Assembly (NCBI RefSeq): GCF_023159225.1
Contig: NC_063174.1
Location: 27,115,983 to 27,179,982, forward strand
From: Perognathus longimembris pacificus
Lineage: Eukaryota; Chordata; Mammalia; Rodentia; Heteromyidae
Direction: 5' to 3'
DNA: 64,000 bases
The notes under the pieces were generated by a model. It did not search any database, was not told the DNA's origin, and saw only the letters and a list, made by a program, of their open reading frames with translations. Made by a program: the position numbers and the translations under genes. Below are positions 21,391 through 32,707 of the stretch, one piece after another. The first letter of the stretch is position 1. Each line of letters starts with the position of its first letter.

Positions 21391-22122
21391 ATAGTATATT
21401 TTTTCTTTCTGAATTGGCAGAATAATGTGAAAAGAATATAGTGACTTCCAACAAGGCAGCTGGTGTGTTTGGAGGAGCAATACATAAGATCTTCAAAGTC
21501 TACCTGTGAAGACTGAATTGGGATGACACAGAGGCCATCAGACACCTCCCACAATGCCCCAGCAAGCACCAAGCACTCTCTGCACACATTGAACAGACTC
21601 CAACCAAAGCTGAGAAGCAACAGAACAGCAACAAATGAGCAGGTCCTGCCCAGCCAGCACTCAGAACCTTGGAGCTCTGACCTCTACAATGCTGCAACTT
21701 GTAATCTAGCCATTGTGTGTCTCTCTATGGTAACACTGCAACTGCCCATGGAACATACAGAAAGCATTTTACATGTCTCTGTGAAGGAAGAATAGCAGAA
21801 GATGATCTTCCCAACATTTGGCTAATGCTGATCAGTGGGATGGGACTGGAAATGGAAATTTATGATGTTTTAATAAAAGATTTCACTTGGAAAAAATATA
21901 CAATCATCAAATTATTGTATTATTGGAATAGGAGCTGAAATTTTATTCCACACTATGATACCAAATGGAAATGAGAAATACTGAACTTTTGTTTTCTATA
22001 AATCAATAATATCTTCTTAACAGACTATATGATAGGTATTTCAAGGAGTCAGATGCTTACTGGGTTTGCATTTTAATTTAATAAAAGATAAATTAAAAAC
22101 TATTCTTTCTGTGTATATGTGT
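21391..22122. other. No recognised element
   Basis: A 90-codon plus-strand frame at 21523-21795 has no recognisable domain and lacks any splice or promoter context. I treat it as chance. Confidence 0.4.
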
Positions 22123-22255
22123 TGTGTGCATGTATGAGATGATGTATGAGATGTATGATGTATGGGATGTATGAGAAAGAGACAAACACAGAGAGAGAGA
22201 AGAAAGTAGAGAAGGTAAGGAGAAAAGGAGGAAAAGGAGAGAAAGATCTTATATA
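22123..22255 (+). repeat. (TGTATGAGA)n-like repeat and purine tract
   Basis: About five degenerate TGTATGAGATG/TGTATGGGATG units (22123-22176), then a purine-rich GAGAAAGAGG stretch to about 22255. Confidence 0.8.
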
Positions 22256-23882
22256 AGGCTCTCCTAAAGGAATAGCCCCACCGAACACCAAAGGCAGTAT
22301 GTCCCTCTACTGATTGTCTTGGTCTTATTGATCCTGTGCTGGTATAGTCAGTGATTAGACACACAGTGAATGAGCTATCACAGCTATGAATCTGTTTCCC
22401 TCCAGTATTAAAAAACTGTCAACTGCTCAGCTTCCTCGGTGTATTTCTGCCTTCCATTCTGGGATTAGCTGATGTCCTAAATTCATTATTTTGAAATTCT
22501 GCAATCATCATGTGACTCTTGGTTATGGATTGTGACAGGGAAGGAACTGTGCACAAACAACTGGGGAAGGGCTAATGGTGAGACTTCAGCCATGAGCAAA
22601 CCACCCAGAGAGCTGTCAGGAGTTGAATGCATACCCTGTGAGCAGCAGTACTTTCCCATGCCTCCAGGTTTAGAACACTCCATTCTAGAGCTGTGATTCT
22701 CACACCATAGTCCTTTAGGCTCTCCCATAATACCATGCTATGTGGCTGCGGCTTTCATAAAGGGTGAAGACAAGCAAGCAACCCGAGCACAATAGAGCAG
22801 AACCATTGGAGCCAAACCACAGCCTAGCAGACTGTCTCCAAGGGCAGAGGGGTGGAATTAATCTTTTCCAAATGCAACTAATTGGATATTCAACTCCAAA
22901 GTAAGTGGAGATACAGTTTATTAGATTACAACATTCCAAAGTAGAGAAGGCTTGGCAAGAACCAAGAGGTGCCTGGGGAAAAGAGAAAAATACATAAGTA
23001 ATTTTCACATTAAAAAAAAGTCTGAGAAACACCCTAATTATGTCTGCACATGAAACTTCAGTAATCTATGAAATAATTTTGCACTCCAGAAACATAGTTA
23101 CATTTGTATGCTGGAACTCGTCAGACTCCACTTGATTTCTATGGGGTGCTCTTGAGTCCACAAATTCTTGTGAGCACCTATTTCTATGGCCCACATTCAT
23201 CTCAATATCACAGGACACATGAATCCAGACCAGGGGAGGAGTGGGGAAGCCCCTTTCCTAGAAAGAGAAATTGCCAATATCACACCCACTAAGACAACCT
23301 GCCATTCAAGTGAGTTTACCTGATTGCCTGCTTGGCTGGTTTCTGCCATATAATATTTTGGTGTCCCTATGACTTCCTATGTCCTGGTGTTGATTATTTA
23401 TCATATGCAAAACTATTTAAGAAAGAAGTAAGAAGAGAAGGGGAAGGGGGAGGGAAAGAGGAGAAGGATGATGAAGACTGAGGACAAACAGCTTGAAGAG
23501 AAAAAAGCAACTCGATTTAATCAACCTGCCTTCAGCAATATTAAATTTTGCTTATTTCTCAAAAGTTATTGGACACTTCCCTAATCTGAGCAGATTTTCC
23601 ATTTCAAATTGATTGGTGTTCACAGACTGACTTTACTTTATAAATGTTCACATTTTCATACATACATACCTGCAGGCTCCACTCGAGAGCTGCTGTCAAT
23701 GTTGTGATTCAGGAGACTCTCAGAGTTGTCCTGGAGAGCTTTGCTCCAGTATAGATAGGAAGAAACCATATTTACTTTTTTTAAATTTGAAAGTAATACA
23801 GATTGCTCATGCAATCAGTTCACTGGGCAGGCTAGGGACATTTGTGGCCTTTGCCCTTTGCCAAGAGGTGGCCTTGTGGCTT

Positions 23883-23884
<2 letters not shown>
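22256..23884. other. No recognised element
   Basis: Unique-looking sequence. A purine-rich patch GGGGAAGGGGGAGGGAAAG lies near 23440. No gene was recognised. Confidence 0.45.

Positions 23885-23964
<80 letters not shown>
23885..23964 (+). repeat. (GA)n microsatellite, 80 bases, uninterrupted
   Basis: 40 perfect AG units. The Arg-Glu open frame across it is an artefact. Confidence 0.97.
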
Positions 23965-23965
<1 letters not shown>

Positions 23966-24339
23966 CAACAGGGTTCTCAGGGTTCTTCATGCTGATCAAT
24001 GGAGTTAGGTAGAAAAGGGACCCAAAGGTTTAGGGTTCATTAATTATTTCTTCTCACAATTCTCCTTGGTCCCAGGGAATCTTCTGCTAAGAAGTTCCTT
24101 AGAGTGGTAAAGTAAAAGAATACAGCATTGGCTTGGGTATTATTATTGCTTATTATTATTTTATTGCTATTACTATACCGATACTGGGGCTTGAAATCTG
24201 TCCCTAGCTTTTTTATTCAAGGCTGTCACTCTACTACTTGAGACACAGCTCCACTTAAGATAAGAGCCTCACTGACTTTCCTGTCAGGTCAGACTTCAAA
24301 CTGAAGTCCTTAGATCTCAATCTCTTTTTTAGCTATATT

Positions 24340-24546
24340 TTTTTTGGTCTTTTTTGCCAGTCCTGGGCCTTGCACTCAGGGCCTGAGCACTGTCCCTGGC
24401 TTCCTTTTGCTCAAGGCTAGCACTCTGCCACTTGAGCCACAGTGCCACTTCTGGCTGTTTTCCATATATGTGGTACTGGGGAATTGAACCCAAGGCTTCA
24501 TGTATATGAGGCAAGCTCTCTTGCCACTAGGGCATATTCCCAGCCC
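24340..24546 (-). mobile_element. ID-dimer SINE, innermost
   Basis: Full-length inverted copy (TTTTTTGCCAGTCCTGGG ... GGGCATATTCCCAGCCC) lying in the oligo-T tail of the ID element. GTCTTTT at both sides (about 24347 and 24547) fits a short TSD. Confidence 0.85.
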
Positions 24547-24632
24547 GTCTTTTCTTTTTTGGTACTGGGAATCGAACCCAGGACGTTTCACTTGCTAGGC
24601 AAGCGCTTTGCCACTGAGCTACATCCCAGCCC
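24547..24632 (-). mobile_element. Monomeric ID element
   Basis: CTTTTTTGGTACTGGGAATC, GAACCCAGGACGTTTCACTT, GCTAGGCAAGCGCTTTGCC, ACTGAGCTACATCCCAGCCC: a nearly intact inverted ID unit, close to the ancestral tRNA-Ala form. Confidence 0.9.
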
Positions 24633-24712
24633 AGATCTCAGCCTCTTGAGTAGCTAGGATTATAGGTATAAGCCATCTCTGCCTAGCTCAAACATATCCT
24701 TTTGTTGATGTT

Positions 24713-24741
24713 GTCAGTGGTGGTGGTGGTGGTAGTAGTGG
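24713..24741 (+). repeat. (GGT)n-like microsatellite
   Basis: GGTGGTGGTGGTGGTAGTAGTGGTG: short imperfect trinucleotide array. Confidence 0.9.
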
Positions 24742-26195
24742 TGATAAGAAAAACAAAACAAAGCATCAAAAGTTCAGAATCCAAAGATCCTCTCTTCTAG
24801 GACCAGTATACCTCTCCCTGGTGTGTTGGGTTGAGAATGGGCTCCCAATGGGTGCCTGTGGACTGAGATTTAGGAAGAGGCAGTGTAGGGCTCTCAGTTC
24901 AGGCCTAAGTTAAATCTCATGCCACTTGTTCTGCTCCTTAACCCAGTTGAGTTTCTTCACCTAAAAGCCCAAAGTAATTATTCTTACTTGGTAAGTTCAG
25001 TGTGTGAACAGACAATCAAGAACTTGTTTATCTCATAGAGCATTCTCTAAGCAAACAGTAGCAGTTACTATGTTTAATTTTAAATACAAGACAATAATAA
25101 CCTTACTCTTGGGAGACTGCTGTATATATGCAGGATAATTCATAAAAAGCCACAGAAGTCTATTTTTCAGAGATTTAAAAAGTCTATGATCAGTAGCCAT
25201 TCATTTTTCTAAGGAGGCTCTAATATAACACGAGCCATTTTATTTCAGGACTGTAAATTGCTTAATTATGATTTTTCTATTTTTTCTAATGGTATACATA
25301 TTTCCTTTCAAAAGGCTAAAACCCATAAGCTGCCTAAGTTACTTTAACTGCAGGAAATTCTCAATGAATGCTTGCTCGAAAACAAAATGATAAGGCTGTA
25401 GTTTTAGAGTTTTGTTTGTATTTGTGGAAGGGGGAGGGGAATGTAATTGACTGGTTGTTTTTGTCTTCTGAAGCTTTGTGTAGTTTCAGAATGACTCAAG
25501 GGATAGCTATGTGTGAGTACCATTTATAATCCAGAAATCAAGGATGGAGAAAATGTGTTTTGAACAGATAGGAGTTGTTAAGGGGTGAATGTGGATGGAG
25601 TCAGGAGTGTGTAGGCCAAATCTGGGTTCAAAGCTTTATGTGGGGGCATTGCAGTAGATCAGGTAGGGGCAGACTAGATGCCTATCCACTATCGTCTGTC
25701 CCACACAAGGAAGAAATCCTAAGCTTGGAAGCTTTTAAGATAGTCCAGTCTTGGAGAATGAAATGAAAGAAAACATGAATTAAGTGTGACCAATAATAAC
25801 TAAAGTATTAATAACTAAAAGATTTGTTTTGCTCTTTTGAGCATTGTCTCAGGACATATGGCCTGCTCTGTGATGCTCCTGGTGAGGCTGAGATGCTTTC
25901 AGTGTGGGGCTGAACTGCACACCCCACTCCACCCTGCCCTCAGATGTGCTTTCTCAGCCGTAGAGTCTGCAGTGGTTTAGGACTTGGAATGAAGATGTGA
26001 AGCTCCTAGTGGTTTAGCCCACATTTCCAATGGCACAAGTCCAAGTCAAAGTTTAGATTTTATTTTATGTCCTCAGTAAAGTGAATTCTCATTGTGACGA
26101 CTTTTTCTTTGAACATTTACATATGAACATTTTAAATAGGGTGAAACTGAATCAGTATAATTGATCTCCATGACCCAGCTCTAACAATGAATGCC
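24742..26195. other. No recognised element
   Basis: Unique-looking sequence, about 1.45 kb. Possible MIR traces near 24900-25060 and 25350 are too weak to call. Confidence 0.45.
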
Positions 26196-26262
26196 AATGG
26201 CCGCTCAGGGCCTCCTGCTTGCTTGAGTAATGTATCACTGAGGCATGCCTCCAGCCCTGCCA
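26196..26262 (-). mobile_element. Old ID-like fragment
   Basis: GCTCAGGGCCTCCTGCTTGC, then GTATCACTGAGGCATGCC and TCCAGCCCTGCC, an inverted ID order, strongly diverged. The (CA)n beyond lies on its 5' (head) side. Confidence 0.45.
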
Positions 26263-26268
26263 ACACCC

Positions 26269-26270
<2 letters not shown>

Positions 26271-26327
<57 letters not shown>
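26271..26327 (+). repeat. (CA)n microsatellite
   Basis: Uninterrupted CA array of about 57 bases. Confidence 0.96.
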
Positions 26328-26328
<1 letters not shown>

Positions 26329-26384
26329 TACTTTTAGGATAGGATTTGCTTCCTGAACTCTACTTACTTTCAGCTTCCTGTTGT

Positions 26385-26525
26385 CCTGGGATCTCAGGAT
26401 ATAATACTCAGCTATGGTTTGAGAAGGGATCTTGCAAGCATTACTGCCCATGTTGGCCTCAAAACACAATCCTCTCATTCTCAGCCTCCCAAATAGCTAG
26501 GATTACAGGCATGGGGCATTGGCCC
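26385..26525 (-). mobile_element. B1-like SINE
   Basis: GGATCTTGCAAGCATTACTG, CCCATGTTGGCCTCAAAACAC, CTCTCATTCTCAGCCTCCC, AAATAGCTAGGATTACAGGC, GGGGCATTGGCCC. Inverted B1 order, diverged. Confidence 0.7.
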
Positions 26526-27277
26526 ACAGATTCATGGCCAGTCACGACCCATCTATTCTCTATTATATCTATTCTCCTTACTTCCTTCCTCAGATTACTT
26601 TGGAGCAATTTCCACTTCATTCTATCATTTTACCCATAAATATTTCAGTATGTGTCTTAAAAAATCTGAATTCCATTCTTACACCTAACCACAATACTAT
26701 TATGCCACCTAAAAACATTCGTAGTGATTCCTAGATGCAATTAGTATCCATCTCTGAACACTTTTTGCATAACTATACACAAGTTAATTGTATACACACT
26801 GACCAGTTCACATGAAAATGTCAATTGCCTTTTCTGGAGACCTCACAGCTCTGAACTTAGTTAGATTTAAATTATTGATGGAGAAGAGTGTCAAGCATAG
26901 GTAGGCCTTAAGATCAAAAGTCCATTTCAGTAAAGAAAGTGATCCACTTTTAAGAGCATTTGCTTCCCTCCAGTGAACCTAAACAGCACATTTAATCCAT
27001 CTGCTTAACTGAAAGTGATGGAGTGCCTGCCCATGGAACATTGAAAGCATTTTATTTTTAGGTTCAAGTTGTTGAACTCTGTACCTGATCAAGAAATAGC
27101 ACAGTAATCTAATAAACCAAGCCAGCAGTTGGCTAATTTGTCAATTTCTTTAAGGAAAACTCTGAAATTTTCACTGGTAGGTAAGGAAGATCAGGAACAT
27201 AAACTAGAGAAGACAAAAACCCTTAAGTGCTGAGATGGCTTCTATAGTACATTCACAGTCTAAATCATGTGTGTATC
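26526..27277. other. No recognised element
   Basis: AT-rich. Around 26650-26800 there may be an old L1-like 3' fragment, not firm enough to call. Confidence 0.4.
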
Positions 27278-27278
27278 T

Positions 27279-27314
<36 letters not shown>
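27278..27314 (+). repeat. (TG)n microsatellite
   Basis: About 18 uninterrupted TG units, 13 bases before an L1 TSD. Confidence 0.95.
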
Positions 27315-27315
<1 letters not shown>

Positions 27316-27326
27316 CATTGTAGTAA

Positions 27327-28586
27327 TTCTATGCCATTTTACTTTATTTTTTTCATTTCTTTATTGTCAAAGTGATATACAGAGGGGTTACAGTTTCATA
27401 TGTAAGGCAGTGAGTATATTTCTTATCCAACTTGTTACCTCCTCCCTCATTTTTCCCCTCCCCCATGAGTTGTACAGTTGGTTTACACCATAGTTTTCTA
27501 AGTATTGCTGTTGCATTGGCTTGTCGTTTTATCCTTTGTCTCTTGATTTTGGTATTCCCTTTCCCTTCCCTAGTTCCAATACACTTATATACAATATCCA
27601 GGGTACTAAAATCAGTTACAATGATATCAGAGGTAAAACCATAGGAAACAAATACAAGGGAGGGGGGGGCAGGAAAGGGGCATGGTTTCACATGGCATGT
27701 TGAAAACAACTACAATGATGATATATCACTTGTTTCCATAACTCGAAGTTCACTTCTCTTAGCATCATCTTATGTGTTCATACTGGCATAGCTATTGAGC
27801 TATTGTAATCTTCTGCTAGGACTATCTTAGACCTGTACTAATTATTCCCAAAGAGGGAAACCATAGAGTCTATGTTTCTTTGGGTCTGGCTCACTTCGCT
27901 TAGTATAATTTTGTCCAAGTCCTTCTATTTCCTTATGAATGGGACAATGCCATTCTTTCTGATAGAGGCATAGAATTCCATTGTCTATATGTACCACATT
28001 TTCTTGATCCACTCATCTACTGAGGGGCATCTGAGTTGGTTCTGTATTTTAGCAATGCCAAATTGTGTGCTGTGGTGAACATAGTTGTGCTGGTGGCTTT
28101 AGTGTGGTCTTGCTTGTAATCTTTTGGGTAGATGCCCCAAAGTGGGGCTGCTGGCACAGGGGAGTTCTGTGTTTAGCTTTCTGAGGAACCTCCATACCGC
28201 TTTTCCACCAACAGTGTAGTAGGGTTCCCTTTTGGCCACATCCCCTCCAGCATCTGTTATTATTAGTTTTGCTGATAATGGACATTCTTACTAGGGTGAG
28301 GTGGAATCTCAGTGTTGTTTTGATTTACCTTTCTTTTATGGACAGCGATGTAGAACACTTCTTCCTGTTTCTCTTGCCATTGTCATTTCCTCTTCAGAGA
28401 AGTCTCTTTTTAGGTGTTTAGCACCTTTGTTGAGGGGCAGTTGGTTCTTTTAGGATTTGTTTTGGAGGAATTTAATTTTTTGAGTTCTACATATATTTTA
28501 GAAATGAGGCCTTGGTCTGTTATATGGCTGGTAAAGATCTTCTCCCAATCTGTGGGCTTTCTAGTTATCTTTTCTATGCCATTTTA
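27327..28586 (-). mobile_element. 5'-truncated L1 (ORF2 3' end and 3' UTR) with TSD
   Basis: Minus-strand L1, body 27342-28571, flanked by the 15-base TSD TTCTATGCCATTTTA at 27327-27341 and 28572-28586. The oligo-T at 27341-27351 is its poly(A) tail. Coding strand downward from 28571: a piece of the ORF2 region before the C-terminal Cys-rich segment, then [21 protein letters not shown] residues (28049-28285) and the 3' UTR. ORF2 is broken by stops and frameshifts. Its 3' UTR has GGAGGTAACAAGTTGGATAAG where most copies here have GTAACAAACAGTACAAG, so it is a distinct subfamily shared with 55455. Confidence 0.93.
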
Positions 28587-29029
28587 TTGCTGATGTATGT
28601 TCACTTATTTATCACCTCAGTCAAGGCACAGAGTGGTTCCACTACTGTGACCTCTTGCCCTATCCATTTACAGTCACAGTGGCTTTTTAAGGTGTGATTC
28701 ATAGACCACATTCATCAAGATCATCTGCAGGTGAAGGTGGAGGACAGCTAGTGCTTGTAAATCCAGGGTTTTACTCAAGCTAAATCAGTGATGTGAAGGC
28801 TGAGCTTCACAACCTGAATTTAACAAACTGCAAAGAAAGTTTCATTCACATTATATTGTGTCATAGTTCAGTATTTTGCCTATAGTGGATCTTTTACTTA
28901 AAATTAGGCCTGAAGGTGACCAGAATTATTATAAGGTACGATTACAACTGTGGCATCTAAATGAACTTACTTCAGGCTCAAATAGAAAAATAATTTGGAC
29001 TTGGGGGAGAAAAGCAATGTGTCTGACTG
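28587..29029. other. No recognised element
   Basis: Unique-looking sequence. Confidence 0.5.
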
Positions 29030-29470
29030 TATTGTATTAATCATCACAATAATGAAATGGCTGAGCAGACACCTTATGAAGGGTGGTTGATTTGAGCTCA
29101 TGGTACTGGTAGTTCATGGGCTCACATCTGATTATGGCCTTCTTACTAAAGGAGTCCTGAGGAAGCATAGGGTATCATGTGGGCAGAGACAGGAAGCATG
29201 TATATGTGTGCATTAGTATATTTCCTTCCTCATATGAAGGCACCAGTGTTTAATGGTGGTTCCAGTATTTAATGGTGGTCCCAACTCAATGAGTTTATCT
29301 AGTCCTAATCATTTCCCAAAGGCCCCACCTATAAACATCATGGTCTGATTTAAGTTTCTACTTGTTTATAACTTACATGATTCCAGTGCATAAAAGCTTG
29401 CTAGGTGCTCAAATCATAATCAAATCATGACATGCATCTAGAGTCAACTAAAACTGCAAAGTTTAGATTA
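29030..29470 (-). mobile_element. MaLR-type LTR remnant
   Basis: It begins with TGTATTGTATTAATCATCAC, the inverted right end of a MaLR-type LTR (GTGATGATTAATACA on the minus strand). It continues with GGTTGATTTGAGCTCATGG, CATTTCCCAAAGGCCCCACC and TATAAACATCATGGTCTG. Diverged; the far boundary is approximate. Confidence 0.5.
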
Positions 29471-29539
29471 GAAGACACCAAATACACAATATAACACAAC
29501 CCCCCTTGCAAGTTTCTGGTCACTGTGCACAAGGAATTT

Positions 29540-29705
29540 TACCTTCAGTGCAATCCCTTTGTGAGTCTAAGATGCAATGCAGAAACAGAGGCTCAGAGAA
29601 CTCTGTGTCCAAGGGAAGTACAGCTGGCGAGCAGCTGGGCTGGAATTCAAATACAGCAACAAGTGTGCCTGATTGCAATGTTCACACTCTGTGATGCCAA
29701 GATCT
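29540..29705 (+). mobile_element. MIR remnant
   Basis: AACAGAGGCTCAGAGAACTC, TGTCCAAGGGAAGTACAGC, GGCTGGAATTCAAATACAGC: the conserved 3' half of MIR in order. Confidence 0.65.
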
Positions 29706-30155
29706 ATATATAAAACACAGGGTAGTGACTTTGGATGACACATACCTGGTGCAAATTTTCTATTTTTGTAACTGAAATTTTATCTTCATAAAGTTTTTCT
29801 GCTTTTTGTTTTAAGGTAGTATTATTAAGATAAGGCAGAGAGAGCAGTGCCATTCAAAATATATTGCCAGGTGAGTTAAGTATAGAAATTGAGAGTCAGC
29901 ATTTAAACGTCTTCATAGCAATCTGACATTGATGTTATATCCAACTGAGTGACTGGAAATTTGTCTCACTGAGCAGGGAACAGCACATTTCCCAATGCCA
30001 ATCCAGTAGCATGAGGCCCATGGGACTCAGGCCACTTTCTGATCATACAAAGCAAGACCATGATCTGGCTTATGAATGACTGGGGAAAACCAATAGATAC
30101 TTCCCTAAGTGTAGTTTGAAAAGCACAGTGTTGGTAACTGAAGAAATTTAGAGTT
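29706..30155. other. No recognised element
   Basis: Unique-looking sequence. Confidence 0.5.
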
Positions 30156-30368
30156 GTGCTAATAAGCACCAGTAGCTTGCGCCTCTAATCATAGTAGGAA
30201 GCTGAAATCTAAAGAAGGCAGTTCAAAGCCAACCCAGGCAGCAGAGTCTGTGAGACTCTAACTTCAATTAACTTCTGGCAAAAAGCCAGAAGTGGAACTG
30301 TGGTATAAGTGGTAGAGTTCTAGCCTTGAGCAAAAAAGCTAAAGGACAGCACCTAGCCCAGGCATGAA

Positions 30369-30403
<35 letters not shown>
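30156..30403 (+). mobile_element. Composite SINE with (GA)n tail
   Basis: AATAAGCACCAGTAGCTTGC, CAAAGCCAACCCAGGCAGC, AGTCTGTGAGACTCTAACTT, then AAGTGGTAGAGTTCTAGCC, TTGAGCAAAAAAGC. The tail is replaced by a GA array at 30367-30403. Confidence 0.85.
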
Positions 30404-30760
30404 ATAGATTTGCTTCCTATTTGCCCATGGTACAGAGTAGATAGAAGTGGATCTGCTGCTTAGGAGCTGCCTGAACCTTGGAAAGCTCATACATAGCTCC
30501 CCTTCTGTGGTCACATGCCACAGCTTCCTCAGACCACCATGACCGTTATGCCAATATTCTAACATATTACCATACATTCTTTTATCCACGTCATTCCCAA
30601 CATGTTCTGCTATGGTATAATGTTTAAGGACTGGGAAGGAAAGAATCTGTGAGGGGAGGAGTCTGAACACCAATGTCAATTCTAGGTAGTTCACATGTAA
30701 CTTTCAGTATTTGAGTTCTGATATTAATTTAAGGGCAGGTTTTCATTGTGACTGATGGTA
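30404..30760. other. No recognised element
   Basis: Unique-looking sequence. The 113-codon minus-strand frame here extends out of the (GA)n and has no recognised domain. Confidence 0.45.
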
Positions 30761-30762
30761 TG

Positions 30763-30826
<64 letters not shown>
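30761..30826 (+). repeat. (CT)n(TG)n compound microsatellite
   Basis: About 24 bases of CT followed by about 40 bases of TG. Confidence 0.96.
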
Positions 30827-30829
<3 letters not shown>

Positions 30830-31041
30830 GTCTTGGGGTTCGAACTCTGAGCCTAGGGCACTGTCCTTGTGCTCAAGGTTAGTGTGCTACTTGGGCCACA
30901 AGGCCACTCTCAGTTTGTTGGTTGTTAGTTGGAGATAAGAATCTCACAAACTTTTCTTCCCCAGTCTGGCTTTGAATCACTGTCCTCAAACCTTAGCCTC
31001 CTGAGTAGCTAGGATTACAGGCGTGCACCACAGGTTCCTGA
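30827..31041 (-). mobile_element. Composite SINE
   Basis: GGTCTTGGGGTTCGAACTC, AAGGTTAGTGTGCTACTTGG, GTTAGTTGGAGATAAGAATC, CTTAGCCTCCTGAGTAGCTA, GATTACAGGCGTGCACCACA. The (TG)n lies on the tail side. Confidence 0.85.
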
Positions 31042-31239
31042 CTGGTATATCTTTTTACTTCATTTTATTATCAGTCTCAAAGCTGTTTAATTCCAAACCT
31101 GGCATCTCATTCTCCACCAACCCAGGCTCCTGTGTCCCCTTTGATCTATCAGATTACACTTGAAATAGTAACAGCCTCTCGCTGCAGCCACGGTACATGA
31201 AAAGTTAAGGACCAAACCTACAACCAAAGGGCATATGTA

Positions 31240-31405
31240 AATTATTTCATTAATTTGTAAAACCACATAGATCACATATAATTATCCCATTTCAGATGAA
31301 GAAACTAAATCTTGGGAAAGTTAAGTAATTTTCTCCAGGTACATCAACTTAATAAAGTCAGAACCAAAGTTCAGCAAAATAAAACCTCAGGAATCCAGTA
31401 CTGAA
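31240..31405 (+). mobile_element. MIR remnant
   Basis: CCATTTCAGATGAAGAAACT, AAATCTTGGGAAAGTTAAGT, AATTTTCTCCAGGTACATC: clear MIR 3' order. Confidence 0.65.
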
Positions 31406-31439
31406 AAGGGGTGAGGTAGGGTCAAGAGGAAAGAAGTAG

Positions 31440-31643
31440 GTGAATGAAGATGAGAAGAAGGAGGAAATGCAGTCAAGAATCCAATGTATATCCTACAAAA
31501 TTAAGAAGAGTGAGGGAAGAGGTGGGTAAGGGAGGGAGAGGTGAGAATGTTGAAAGGGGTGGCATTGATCAAGATATATTGTATCTATAAATTGCTTTGT
31601 TAAATGACAATTCTTTAGTATAGCTACTTAAAGATGTAAAGAT
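31440..31643 (+). mobile_element. Old L1-like 3' end
   Basis: Purine-rich GGTGGGTAAGGGAGGGAGAG, then GAATGTTGAAAGGGGTGGC, ATTGATCAAGATATATTG, CTTTGTTAAATGACAATTC. It shares block order with 32896 and 33091. Confidence 0.5.
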
Positions 31644-31861
31644 TTGGCGCGTGGTCCCAGCTCCGGAGTCTGGGCTGTGGCCCTGGCCGGGCCAGCCTGC
31701 TTTTTACCGTTGCGGTTCCAGCTTCCGAGTCTGGGCCATGACCCTGGCCAGTCAGTATACTTTTTACTTCCCCAGTAAATCCATCTTTTTACTTGAGATT
31801 GTCTCTGAGTGGTGGACTCTTGGAAGGATGGGGGAATCCCCCCACCCTCGGACCCGTTACA
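31644..31861 (+). mobile_element. LTR-like R/U5 fragment with tandem duplication
   Basis: GC-rich compared with surroundings. Two roughly 55-base imperfect tandem units (31653-31707 and 31713-31767) share CCAGCT(C/T)C(G/C)GAGTCTGGGC. They are followed by CCCCAGTAAATCC (poly(A)-signal-like), TCTCTGAGTGGTGGACTC and a terminal CGGACCCGTTACA. This resembles the 3' half of a gammaretrovirus-type (ERV1) LTR ending in CA. No 5' end and no coding region were found. Confidence 0.45.
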
Positions 31862-32707
31862 TTGTGGTCCCTTCCCTTGGGGGGTCCCTATTACATCAGG
31901 CCTGTGCTGTGGAGCTAGCTGATGGATGAATGTACCATGGATGGTTGTGAGCAAGAACTACAGTGGGATAGCTGATGGAGTTCCCGAGAGAGGGAAGGAC
32001 CGAATCCTAGTGATGATAGCCTGGCATTCCCGGGACAGCTGAGGATCTCACAGTGATTTCAGGAAGGCAGTGGCAGCACATTTCTGTTGCCAGCTGAACT
32101 TCCCTGTGGATACATCTGCATTTGAGAATGTCATTCAGTGACATCAACACCAAGGAATTTAATATGGAGATTATTCAGCAATAGCAGAATAGTGTGTTCT
32201 AATGATGGAAAACAAATCTCCAAAAGTAGGATGGACGAGTGTGGGGTGTTCAGACCTCACTGAAAGTCTGGTTGCAGCACCTAGGATGAAGAAGTTTATT
32301 GGGTTATGGGGATCAGAACTTATCCACAAGACCTGGCAAACAGAAACAAGCTCATGGAGCTCTGATGAGCTGAAGTGGGGAGGCAGTCATGTGGAGAGAC
32401 TTGGGGGAGGGTGCCACTGTGGGAAGGAGGCCCAGAGGGCAGCAAGGTTGCAGCAGGGAAGACACTGGACTGGACCAAGGCTGGAGAACTTCCTACTATG
32501 CGTGAGTGGCACCTGGAGGTTGCCATCCACAAGCACCATGGACAGAATAGGCAGCTGCACTAGAGGAAGCAAAACTGAGCAGAACAAGAAGGCAAGCTGC
32601 TTCCTGTAATGTCCTGGAATTGCCTTCTATGATAAAATAGCTATGCTTGCTGTAAGGGAGAGATGCCTGGAGGGTCCTTTAGTCTATCAATCAGCAGTTA
32701 CTGAGGA
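31862..32707. other. Unassigned, possibly LTR-element internal debris
   Basis: Less AT-rich than its surroundings. A 135-codon plus frame (32202-32609) and overlapping minus frames have no recognised domain. It lies between the LTR-like end at 31861 and the MaLR end at 32708, so internal ERV debris is possible but unproven. Confidence 0.3.

Larger units (their letters stand above)
24178..24690 (-). mobile_element. Composite SINE split by ID and ID-dimer SINEs
   Basis: Outer inverted element: right arm and linker at 24178-24325 (TACTGGGGCTTGAAATCTG, TACTACTTGAGACACAGC), B1-like arm at 24633-24690 (GAGTAGCTAGGATTATAGG). The break is flanked by near-duplicate AGATCTCA(A/G)(T/C)CTCTT at 24312 and 24633, the expected TSD of the insertion. 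Confidence 0.8.

Noticed and set aside
23787..24008. Open frame with Arg-Glu repeats
   Set aside because: It is a translation of the (GA)n microsatellite at 23885-23964.
26526..26740. Nuclear copy of mitochondrial DNA
   Set aside because: Some local AT-rich text looked mitochondrial-like but no mitochondrial gene order or tRNA could be matched.
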